Positions 40,385-47,168 of a DNA stretch of 47,168 nt are shown in pieces; the stretch's first letter is position 1; the number at the start of each line of letters is the position of its first letter. The notes below the pieces were generated by a model. It did no database searches and was not told the origin of the DNA. It saw only the letters and a program-made list of their open reading frames with translations. The position numbers and the translations under genes are program-made. The stretch comes from Streptomyces atratus (lineage in GTDB: Bacteria; Actinomycetota; Actinomycetes; Streptomycetales; Streptomycetaceae), in assembly GCF_014648655.1 (NCBI RefSeq), contig NZ_BMRN01000046.1, forward strand, positions 1 to 47,168, in the 5' to 3' direction.

Positions 40385-41119
40385 TCAGCCGACCTCGTCG
40401 GCCAGCCGGTTGAGCCACTCCTGGAGGAGGGAACGCTCGGCGGGGCTGAGCGCGGTGGTGTCGTCCTGGCCGAGGGCGGCGAGCAGCGCCATGGCACTGC
40501 TCGCCACGGTGCCGCCGGGGGCGACGTCGCTTCCCTCGGCGGGCGCGAGCGTGAGGGTGTCGATCACCATCTCGCGGGCCGTGTGGGCGGTCCGCAGGTC
40601 GCGTACGGCGTCGGGAAGGCTGATCAGGGTAAGGATCGTGCCCACGCCGGCGGAGTGCATGACCTCGGTCGCGCGCTCGACGCTCATCCGAAGCCGCCCG
40701 GCGGCGGCGACCCGGGTGATCATCCGGCGCAGGTCGGCGGCGGCCCGCAGGCCGGCCTGCGGCGTGTGGCCGGGGCGGACCTGGCCGTAGACGAGGGAGT
40801 AGTACGCCGGGTGCTCGAGTCCGAAGCGGATGTGCAGGTCCCACGCGTCTCGCAGCGCCTGGACGGGGTCGTCGCCGGTGAGCAGTTCGGCCTTGATTTC
40901 GAGGTAGCGCCTGAAGCCGTGCTCCGCGACCTCTTCGAGCAGTCTGTCCTTGTCCCCGAAGATCCGGAAGATCGACGGGGTCGGCACGCCTGCGCGCGCG
41001 GCGACGGCGCGGGTCGACACCGCCTCCAGGCCTCCCTCCTCCAGCAGCCCGGCGGCGGCCAGGACGATCTTCTGTCGCAGTGTGGGCCCTGCCTGGTCGG
41101 GTGGTGTCTCCGTCGTCAC
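40385..41119 (-). CDS. TetR-family transcriptional regulator
   Basis: The 244-residue protein starts at GTG 41119. The N-terminal TetR HTH (about 14-60) reads LRQKIVLAAAGLLEEGG, VSTRAVAARAGVPTPSIFRIFGD. The C-terminal ligand domain contains DLHIRFGLEHPAYYSLVYGQ, common in the TetR_C families of actinobacteria. A perfect palindrome (ggatca-t-tgatcc) lies 23 bp upstream of its start, consistent with autoregulation. The next gene downstream is truncated, so this may be an orphaned regulator. Confidence 0.92.
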   Translation of the reverse strand: MTTETPPDQAGPTLRQKIVLAAAGLLEEGGLEAVSTRAVAARAGVPTPSIFRIFGDKDRLLEEVAEHGFRRYLEIKAELLTGDDPVQALRDAWDLHIRFGLEHPAYYSLVYGQVRPGHTPQAGLRAAADLRRMITRVAAAGRLRMSVERATEVMHSAGVGTILTLISLPDAVRDLRTAHTAREMVIDTLTLAPAEGSDVAPGGTVASSAMALLAALGQDDTTALSPAERSLLQEWLNRLADEVG

Positions 41120-41141
41120 GGATCGACGATATCAGATTTGC

Positions 41142-41154
41142 GGATCATTGATCC
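41142..41154. promoter_or_regulatory. Candidate TetR operator palindrome
   Basis: GGATCA-T-TGATCC is a perfect 6-1-6 inverted repeat, extended by a further C/G pair on each side, 23 bp upstream of the TetR gene start. Position and symmetry fit an autorepressor site; no binding data can be inferred. Confidence 0.45.
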
Positions 41155-41354
41155 GATCAGTGACACCGTCGGGGTATCAGCCCCGGCGGCCGTACAGCCG
41201 GGCGCCCTGCGGATCGCCGAGTTCATATGCGATTCCACCCGACACACATTTCCAGCCAGGGCCACACTCGCCGTTACTCCGATAAATACATGTTTGCTTG
41301 TGGGCTCGATGTCGTGGCTTCTATCGCACCGGTGACCCGGGGCCCGGAAACGGA

Positions 41355-41783
41355 TCAGCCGGCCCGCAGGGGCCCCGCGAAGGACTTGCGCAGGGACGCG
41401 GGAGCGACCAGGGGGAGCAGCGAGGCGAGCACCTTGCCCTTGAAAGCGCTCGGCTGCCGGGTCAGCTCGATGTCGACCCGAGTGCCGTCACCCTCGGGGG
41501 TCATCCGGAACACCCAGCCGCCACCGGCCCCGAACAGCTTGGAGTCGAGCGTGGTGATGGTGACCGTGTCGCCGCCCGGCTCCCACTCGTAGCGGGCGCG
41601 CTCCCAGGCGGCGGCGGTGCCCTCGGTGACCTCGGCCCAGGTGTCGCCGAGGTCGTGGACCTCGAAGTGTTCGGCGTCGATCGTCGGCCAGGCCTCGGCG
41701 CGGGACGGACCGAAGTCGGTGAGCACCCCCAGTACATCCTTGGGGCTGAGCGTGGAGACGAGGCGGATACGTACGACTGCCAT
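41355..41783 (-). CDS. SRPBCC-family (polyketide cyclase/dehydrase-like) protein
   Basis: The 142-residue protein starts at ATG 41783 with GAGGAAG at 5 bases. The pattern VSTLSPKDVLGVLTDFG with the following W and later GGGWVFRMTPEGDGTRVDIEL fits the START/SRPBCC fold: helix-grip with a C-terminal helix (APASLRKSFAGPL). These proteins bind hydrophobic ligands; the ligand here is unknown. A large inverted repeat containing two operator-like sites lies 19-88 bp upstream. Confidence 0.85.
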   Translation of the reverse strand: MAVVRIRLVSTLSPKDVLGVLTDFGPSRAEAWPTIDAEHFEVHDLGDTWAEVTEGTAAAWERARYEWEPGGDTVTITTLDSKLFGAGGGWVFRMTPEGDGTRVDIELTRQPSAFKGKVLASLLPLVAPASLRKSFAGPLRAG

Positions 41784-41801
41784 GGGGCTTCCTCACCAAA
41801 C

Positions 41802-41871
41802 AAAGTAACTGTCTTGAGCGGTGACGAAAGATTCCCATGCATTTATGTCACCCGTCAAGACGGTTACCTTT
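41802..41871. promoter_or_regulatory. Paired inverted operator-like sites upstream of the SRPBCC gene
   Basis: A 28-base site at 41802-41829 and the inverse of 41842-41871 share the pattern GTAAC(T/C)GTCTTGA followed by (GC/CG)GGTGAC, flanked by AAAG on the outer side and by AAA inside. Each site is itself partly palindromic (GTaAC ... GTgAC). Two oppositely oriented copies spaced 12 bp apart suggest cooperative binding by a dimeric repressor or face-to-face promoters with TTGA-type -35 elements. Confidence 0.5.
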
Positions 41872-41977
41872 GAAAGAGCATCAGTCACGCGTCAGAAGGG
41901 TCACGTGAGACATGTGTCCTCGTGCGGGGCGCCCGCGCTGGACCTCGTGCGGGAGTACGGGTTCGTCCCCGCCTTCC

Positions 41978-42113
41978 TCAGCTCCGGTTCTCGGCCTGGA
42001 ACATCCAGCTCTGCTTCTCCAGTTCGGCGGTCGAGCCGATCAGCAGGTCCGAGCCGCCGACGTGCTGCGGATCAGTCGTTTGACTGCCGCCCGGAAAGAC
42101 CTGGATGGCGCGG
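41978..42113 (-). pseudogene. Remnant of a Dps/ferritin-like C-terminus
   Basis: Reading leftward, a startless frame ends in GGSDLLIGSTAELEKQSWMF followed by QAENRS and a stop. The LEKQ-x-WM-x-x-(A/S) ending is typical of the final helix of Dps-family DNA-protection proteins. Only about 45 codons are present and they abut the end of the TetR gene at 42118. It looks like the tail of a lost dps gene. Confidence 0.5.
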
Positions 42114-42117
42114 TGTC

Positions 42118-42693
42118 TCAGTCCAGCGCCCTCAGCGCCCCGGCGACGGCGGACTCCAGGAACGCCCGGTCGGCGCGCGCCTGGCCCATGACGTGAACAC
42201 CCTGGACGAACGTGGTCAGGAAGCGGGCCAGTTCCACCGGGCTGCGCTCGCCGCCCAGCTCACCCCGTACCCGGGCGCGCTCCAGCACCTCGGTCAGCAC
42301 CGACTCCACGGCGGTCATGGCCGTACGCACCTGCTCCACCGTGCCCTCGTGGGCCGCGCGTTCGATGGTCGCATTGACCAGCAGACAGCCACGCTCCGGG
42401 GCCGCCGTGTCGGCCGTGACCATCGCGAGCAGCAGCCCCCGCAAGGCCGTACGGATGTCGGCGCCGGCCCGCAGCTCCCGGTCGAGCGACTCGACCAGAC
42501 CGTCGCAGTAGCGCTTCAGGGCCCGGGCGTAGAGGCCGTCCTTCGAACCAAACGCCGCGTACAGGCTGCCGCTGCCGATCCCCAGCAGCGCCGTCAGCCG
42601 CGGCATTGAGGCGGCATGGTAGCCCTGGGTCCGGAACAGGCTCATGGCCTGCTCCACTGCCGTGTCGGTGTCGAACTCACGAGGGCGCGCCAC
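42118..42693 (-). CDS. TetR-family transcriptional regulator (second)
   Basis: I place the start at GTG 42693 (ARPREFDTDTAVEQAMSLF) because AAGGAT lies about 8 bases upstream; the frame stays open further up but that part has no protein-like character. The 191-residue protein has an N-terminal HTH (MPRLTALLGIGSGSLYAAFG, then SKDGLYARAL) and a C-terminal domain with ERGCLLVNATIE, typical of the TetR subgroup with a TetR_C_16/AcrR-like ligand region (CLLVN motif). Downstream is the Dps-like remnant; its target is unknown. Confidence 0.92.
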   Translation of the reverse strand: MARPREFDTDTAVEQAMSLFRTQGYHAASMPRLTALLGIGSGSLYAAFGSKDGLYARALKRYCDGLVESLDRELRAGADIRTALRGLLLAMVTADTAAPERGCLLVNATIERAAHEGTVEQVRTAMTAVESVLTEVLERARVRGELGGERSPVELARFLTTFVQGVHVMGQARADRAFLESAVAGALRALD

Positions 42694-43498
42694 ACCGGGA
42701 TCCTTTCGTCGGCGGAATCCTCGAACATGTACGAGGACGGTGGTCGGGGTGCGGCCTCGGCCGGGGTGTCCTGGGGCGGGAGAACAACGCACGGACCTGA
42801 CTGTGACGGTACGGCCGGCCCGAGGCATGAGTCGATCGACTGCGAACACCCCGACACCTCGCCTTGGTCCTGTCCGCAGCCGAACCGGCTTCCCTACCGA
42901 TCCGGGCAGGGGCATGCTCGGCCATGTCTTGTGCGGTGAGCCTCGACGACATTGACGGCAACAGCCCGAGGACCGACATGCAGGTGCACTTGAGCCCCAC
43001 TGGAGCCCGGTGACGCGCCTCGGCACGCCGCTGCCATCGTCGCGACCCCCGGGGTTCCCCGCACCGGCCAGACGATCTGCAGCAGACCGGACAGGCCGGA
43101 CGGGTTGCTACCCCGGATGCCCGCGCAGCGCAGCACACGTGTCCCGGCAGCTGCGTGGGAAGGGGGGTGACGAGCGACAGCGTGTGCTGCCCCTCCTTTC
43201 GTGCGGCAAGGGGAAAGAGCCCGGTCTGCGCGTTCATCGATGACCCCTGTTCCGCGGCGAACGACCCCACCGGTTCAGGGAGCGCTCCGCCCTGCTCCCA
43301 TCCCACTGGAGCGGTGCCTGCGGAACCAGGCAGTTCGCATGCAGCTTGCCCCCGCGCGGGGAGGCACCCCCAGGCAGCGGGCGGGCGGGGCTCTGCGTGG
43401 GCGCGGGTGAGTACGGCCTGTGGCAAGCGTGGGTCAGTGACACTCGGGCCGGGCGCGGGCCGGTACCGCGCGGGCGCAGCGCGTCGGAGAGGGCCGCG
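42694..43498. other. Gene-free stretch
   Basis: In these 805 bp between the second TetR gene and the XRE/NB-ARC regulator several frames are open, but none has a ribosome site with consistent codon bias or a recognisable fold. A short + strand frame ending near 43013 (SLDDIDGNSPRTDMQVHLSP) has a protein-like look but no identifiable family. GC-rich hairpin-prone sequence (around 43345-43385) precedes the regulator's end. It may be eroded DNA. Confidence 0.5.
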
Positions 43499-45766
43499 TC
43501 AGACCTGCCCGGAGGGGGCCGCGGGAAAGTCCAGGGCACGCGCGTTGGCCCGCATCCGCGCCGCGCGCGGACTGTGGACGGCGCTCAGCAGGTCGGCCGC
43601 GCGCAGCCAGCTGGCCCGCGCCCCTGTACGGTCCCCCCGCTCCCGTTGCGCTGTCGCGAGGTGGTCGAGCACCTCGGCCTGGTTGTAGCCGTCAAAGGCG
43701 TCTCCGTAGAGCCGCAACGACTCCCGGTAGTCCGCCATCGCTCCGTCGAGATCGCCGAGACGCTGCCTGGCGTAGCCCATGCTGTCCCAAGCGGCCGCCT
43801 CGATACGGAGGTTGCCGCATCGCTGCAACAGGGGGATCGCCTCCTCGCACAACGTGATCGCCTCCTCGTACCCGCCGAGCAGGGCGAGGTACCACGCCAC
43901 CGCGTTCAGCTCGCGGGCCGTCGCTCCGTCGTCCCCCAGCGTGCGGTAGATCTCCAGGGCCCTGCGGGCATGGTGCAGGGCCTGGGTGTGGCGCTTCTGA
44001 CGACCGCACACCCAGCCCACGCTCCGCTCGGTGGCCGCCCGCTCCGCCGGACCGAGCCGGTGCAGTAGCCCGAGCAGCAACTCGACCTGCCGGTCGGCCT
44101 CGTCGAGCCGGCCCGTCTCCGCCAGCGCACGGGCGAGATCCGCGGAGTTCCGCGCGATGGCGATCGGCTCGTCCAGCAGCAGAGCGGCGTCCAGGCCGAT
44201 CCGTTTGGTCTCGATCTCCTCCGTCCAGCGGCCCGTGACCGAGTAGTAACTCACCCAGTCCTGCGTGAGGTTCATACGGAAACGCAGCAGCCGCGGGTCG
44301 TCCATGGAGCGCAGCGCCGCCGCGACCGTCGACTCCTCCTGCCGGAACCAGCCCAGCGCCTCCTCACGGGTGTCCATCACGACGTGCACCACCCCCTCGG
44401 CCGGCGGCTCGGCATACTCGGAACTGGCGCGCCCCAGCAACCGGTTGGCCATGTGGGCGTTGTGGCGCAGGTAGTCCAGCAGACGTGTCTCGGCGCCCGG
44501 ACGGTCGTCCTGCTCCCGCTCGACGAGCTCGGCGCCGTAGACCCGCACCAGGTCGTGCAGCACGTACCGGCCCTCCGAGTCCCGCGACAGCAGGTTCGCC
44601 GAGGTCAGCTCGCGCAGCTGCCGCCGGGCCGCCGCCTTCCCGGCCCCCGCGAGCGAGGCGGCGGCCTCCGCCGACACCGACGGCCCCGGATGCAGGGCCA
44701 GACATCGGAAGAACCGCGCCGTCTCCGGCGTCAGAGCCCGGTACGACCAGGAGAACACGGCACGGACGTCGACCCGCCGGTCACCGTCCGACAGGGCGTC
44801 CAGCCGAGGCCGGGCCTCGCGCAGCTCGCGCACTCCCAGCCCCAGCGGGACCTGCGGCGACACGTTCAACTGGGCACCGACGATCGCGACCGCCAGCGGC
44901 AGGAACCCGCACAGCTCCACCAGCTCCGATGCCGCCTCCGGCTCCGCCCGGCACCGCTCCTCACCGATCCGCGCGGCCAGTGCCGCCAGCGCCTCCTCTC
45001 GCGTCCACGTGTCCAGACCGACCAGCGAGGCGCCCTCGGTCACGGCCAGACCGGACAGCTGACTGCGCGAGGTGATGATGGTCAGACACCCCGCCGACGC
45101 CGACAGCAACGGCCTGACCTGCTCTTCGTCGCGAGCATTGTCGAGTACGACGATCAGCTGCCGGAACGCCGTACGCTCCCGGAACAGCGCACTGCGCTCC
45201 TCGGTACCGCGCGGCACCGAGGAACTGGGCACGCCGAGCGCGTCGAGAAACCCGGCGAGGGCCTCACCGGGATCGAGCGGCCGTCCGGTGTCCTCGAAGC
45301 CGCGCAGGTTCACATACAGCTGGCCGTCCGGGAACCGGTCCGCCACCTGGTGGGCCCAGTGCACCGCCAGCGTCGTCTTGCCGACCCCCGCCATGCCGCC
45401 GATCGCGGAGACGACGACATGTCCTCCGCGCTCGGCGACGTGTGAGGTGAGTCCGTGCACGTGTGCCAAGGCCTCCTCGCGGCCGCGGAACGTCGCGAGG
45501 TCGGGCGGCAACTGCCGTGGAACCTGCCTCGTCGACTGCCCCGTGCGGCGCGTCGATGCCTCGACGAACCGCCGGCGCCCGTCCTCGTCCAGCTCCAGGG
45601 CATCCATCAGCTCGCTCAGCGTCGCCTGCCGCGGGAGGCTCTGCCCTCGCTCCATGTCGCTGATGGCGCGCACACTCACCCCGGACGCCTCGGCGAGACT
45701 CTCCAGTGTCAGCAGTGATCGCTGCCGCGCCTCACGCAACAGCCTGCCGAACTCCGTTCTGTCCAT
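43499..45766 (-). CDS. XRE/NB-ARC/TPR transcriptional regulator
   Basis: The 755-residue product starts at ATG 45766, with a G-rich ribosome site just upstream; a GTG six bases earlier would place the site too close. The N-terminal XRE-type HTH covers about 8-70 (LTLESLAEASGVSVRAISDM, ERGQSLPRQATL). An NB-ARC-like ATPase follows with Walker A GGMAGVGKTT near 130 and LIVVLDNARDEEQ near 215. A winged-helix/effector region ends with HDLVRVYGAEL near 405. TPRs fill the rest. This is the actinobacterial AfsR/SARP-like plan, but with XRE instead of a SARP DNA-binding domain. It is on the same strand as the hydrolase gene, 67 bp upstream of it. Confidence 0.92.
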   Translation of the reverse strand: MDRTEFGRLLREARQRSLLTLESLAEASGVSVRAISDMERGQSLPRQATLSELMDALELDEDGRRRFVEASTRRTGQSTRQVPRQLPPDLATFRGREEALAHVHGLTSHVAERGGHVVVSAIGGMAGVGKTTLAVHWAHQVADRFPDGQLYVNLRGFEDTGRPLDPGEALAGFLDALGVPSSSVPRGTEERSALFRERTAFRQLIVVLDNARDEEQVRPLLSASAGCLTIITSRSQLSGLAVTEGASLVGLDTWTREEALAALAARIGEERCRAEPEAASELVELCGFLPLAVAIVGAQLNVSPQVPLGLGVRELREARPRLDALSDGDRRVDVRAVFSWSYRALTPETARFFRCLALHPGPSVSAEAAASLAGAGKAAARRQLRELTSANLLSRDSEGRYVLHDLVRVYGAELVEREQDDRPGAETRLLDYLRHNAHMANRLLGRASSEYAEPPAEGVVHVVMDTREEALGWFRQEESTVAAALRSMDDPRLLRFRMNLTQDWVSYYSVTGRWTEEIETKRIGLDAALLLDEPIAIARNSADLARALAETGRLDEADRQVELLLGLLHRLGPAERAATERSVGWVCGRQKRHTQALHHARRALEIYRTLGDDGATARELNAVAWYLALLGGYEEAITLCEEAIPLLQRCGNLRIEAAAWDSMGYARQRLGDLDGAMADYRESLRLYGDAFDGYNQAEVLDHLATAQRERGDRTGARASWLRAADLLSAVHSPRAARMRANARALDFPAAPSGQV

Positions 45767-45833
45767 CCCCACCCCCCAGGGGCCTCCGTTCTGGAATGGC
45801 CATTAAAGCAAGGGGGTCGACGGGGGGCCGGAG

Positions 45834-46772
45834 TCAGACCGGGGTCACACCCGCGCCGTCCAGGTTGGTGGTGAAGAAGTCGGTGAGCTTTTCGACGGCG
45901 GGGTCGATGTATTCGCGCTTGTCGTAGAGGTCGACGTGGCTGGCGCCCTTGATCCAGTGGAGTTCCTTGGGGCCTGTGGCGCGCTGGTGGGCCTCGATGG
46001 CCATCCAGGCGGTGACGGCGCGTTCGCCGATGATCTGCAGGATCGGGCGGGGGCCGATCAGCGGGACGGCGTGGAAGACGTCGCTGGAGGCCATCTTGTC
46101 GATGCTCTCCCAGGCCAGGAACTTCGCGGAGCGTTCGTGCTCGCCGCGGGAGGTGCAGTAGTACTCGAAGCCCTCGATGCCGTGCCGACCGCCCAGGACG
46201 CCGGCCTGTTCGGCGGTGGCGGGGAACATGGTCATGACGCCGGGGTCCTCGCCGCGGGCGGCGGTGGTGCGCGCCTGGGCGGCGGCGTCCAGGAGACTCT
46301 GGAAGACGGCCGGGTCCTGGGTGCCGTCGGCGCCGAGGCGGAACTGGCGGGCGGGTTCGGCGGTGCACACGGTGGCCACGGCCCTGACCCGGTGGTCACC
46401 GCCGGTCGCGGCCAGCGAGTAGCCGCCGGAGGCGCAGATGCCCAGCAGACCGATGCGGTCCGCGTCGACCTCGGTGCGGGTGGTGAGGTAGGACACGGCG
46501 GCCTTGAAGTCCTCCACCCGCTGGGCGGGGTCCTCCAGACCGCGGGGCAGGCCGCCGGACTCGCCCTGGCAGGCGGCGTCGAAGGCGAGCGTGACGAACC
46601 CGCGCTCTGCCATCAGCTGTGCGTAGGTGCCGGAGGTCTGCTCCTTCACGCCGGTACCGGGGTGGCCGACCACCAGCGCCGGACGCGGACCCGGCGCCGC
46701 GGTGCCGGGAACGTAGAGGTGAGCGGCGATCGCGATGCCGGCGCTGTCGAACGTGACGCTGGTCCTGGCCAT
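45834..46772 (-). CDS. Alpha/beta hydrolase (dienelactone-hydrolase/YcjY-like)
   Basis: ATG 46772 has GGGAGAG at about 8 bases, giving 312 residues beginning MARTSVTFDSAGIAIAAHLY. Strand-loop signatures of the fold are visible: HPGTGVKEQTSGTYA, then the nucleophile elbow GICASGGYS and the C-terminal GASHVDLYD with the likely catalytic His. There is no signal peptide. The substrate is not deducible; relatives act on esters or on peptide-like substrates. It is divergent, over 204 bp, from an XRE regulator that likely controls it. Confidence 0.9.
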   Translation of the reverse strand: MARTSVTFDSAGIAIAAHLYVPGTAAPGPRPALVVGHPGTGVKEQTSGTYAQLMAERGFVTLAFDAACQGESGGLPRGLEDPAQRVEDFKAAVSYLTTRTEVDADRIGLLGICASGGYSLAATGGDHRVRAVATVCTAEPARQFRLGADGTQDPAVFQSLLDAAAQARTTAARGEDPGVMTMFPATAEQAGVLGGRHGIEGFEYYCTSRGEHERSAKFLAWESIDKMASSDVFHAVPLIGPRPILQIIGERAVTAWMAIEAHQRATGPKELHWIKGASHVDLYDKREYIDPAVEKLTDFFTTNLDGAGVTPV

Positions 46773-46976
46773 GAGAACAACTCTCCCTGCAAAACGGTGA
46801 CGGATGTTTCGGCTTGCCCCCGGCCGGCGGACCCCCTGGGGGCCCGCACCCTTCCGGGCACACATCCACACTCCGCCATCCACCCCACCCGCAAAAGAGA
46901 CAGGTTTCTGCCTGGGAAAGAACCTGGCCCCTCACATCTGCCCCCGGTCCGTGGCGATGCGGTGACACTGGAAAGC

Positions 46977-47168
46977 ATGAATTCGGCATCCGATTCCAGA
47001 CTCGGGGCCTTCCTCAAAGCCCGCCGGGCGCAGCTCACACCATCCGCGTGCGGGCTGCCCGGGGCGGACTCCGCCCGCAGGGTCGCGGGGCTGCGCCGTG
47101 AGGAGGTCGCCCGGCTCGCCGCGATCAGCGTGGACTACTACACCCGGCTCGAACAGGGCCGCGTCCGG
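46977..47168 (+). CDS. XRE-family regulator, MmyB-type (5' part only)
   Basis: ATG 46977 opens 64 codons up to the window edge. The sequence LGAFLKARRAQLTPSACGLP and VAGLRREEVARLAAISVDYY followed by TRLEQGR is the typical start of actinobacterial XRE regulators with an MmyB-like C-terminal ligand domain. The ribosome site (GGAAAG) is close to the start. It is divergent from the hydrolase gene, a common arrangement for this family with the target next door. The C-terminal part lies outside the window. Confidence 0.9.
   Translation, partial: MNSASDSRLGAFLKARRAQLTPSACGLPGADSARRVAGLRREEVARLAAISVDYYTRLEQGRVR

Noticed and set aside
41821..42609. 262-codon rightward frame over the second TetR gene
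   Set aside because: It is antisense to the TetR gene and to the Dps-like remnant, with no ribosome site.
42677..43426. 249-codon leftward frame in the gene-free stretch
   Set aside because: Cys/Arg/Pro/Ser-rich composition, no ribosome site, no fold, and it overlaps the start of the TetR gene.

Overview
The window is very GC-rich DNA with strongly GC-biased third codon positions. It carries an actinobacterial type VII (ESX) secretion locus, large LuxR-type (LAL) and XRE/NB-ARC regulators and a long secreted subtilase, which points to a Streptomyces or close relative. No rRNA, tRNA, CRISPR array or complete insertion sequence was seen.

Positions 1-28323 are a type VII secretion locus built around a divergent promoter region at 19442-19652. 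The leftward arm reads eccD, eccB, an EsxB-like and an EsxA-like WXG100 gene, a T7SS-associated small protein, an 882-residue WXG-containing (AAWKG) protein, a YbaB/EbfC-like protein, a third WXG-containing small protein, and then one giant gene. That gene starts at 11426 and is still open at base 1 (at least 3808 codons). It has a WXG100-like toxin N-terminus, a long disordered Pro/Thr/Asp-rich stretch with six perfect 15-bp repeats, a probable ExoY/anthrax-edema-factor nucleotidyl cyclase domain, a duplicated His/Cys papain-like domain whose second copy has lost both catalytic residues, and further uncharacterised modules. Its C-terminus lies outside the window. The rightward arm is eccC (TTG start), converging on mycP, which is translationally coupled to an EccA-like gene fusing a beta-helix to two CbxX/CfqX AAA+ ATPases. 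No EccE-like protein was recognised. Together the genes form a secretion machine plus its likely giant effector.

Positions 28324-30840 hold a 741-bp gene-free region with a 20-bp-stem hairpin, a membrane-anchored ricin-lectin protein, a VOC-fold protein and a strong bidirectional terminator.

Positions 30841-39589 hold a 1393-residue secreted subtilase with a protease-associated insert, followed on its upstream side by a LAL regulator and a divergent TrmB/LuxR-like regulator, which together look like a regulated secreted-protease unit.

Positions 39590-43498 look eroded: two truncated genes abut head to head near 40140, and a Dps-like C-terminal remnant and an 805-bp gene-free stretch follow. 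Two intact TetR regulators and a SRPBCC protein with paired inverted operator-like sites also lie here.

Positions 43499-47168 hold an XRE/NB-ARC/TPR regulator, an alpha/beta hydrolase, and the divergent start of an XRE (MmyB-type) regulator cut by the right edge.
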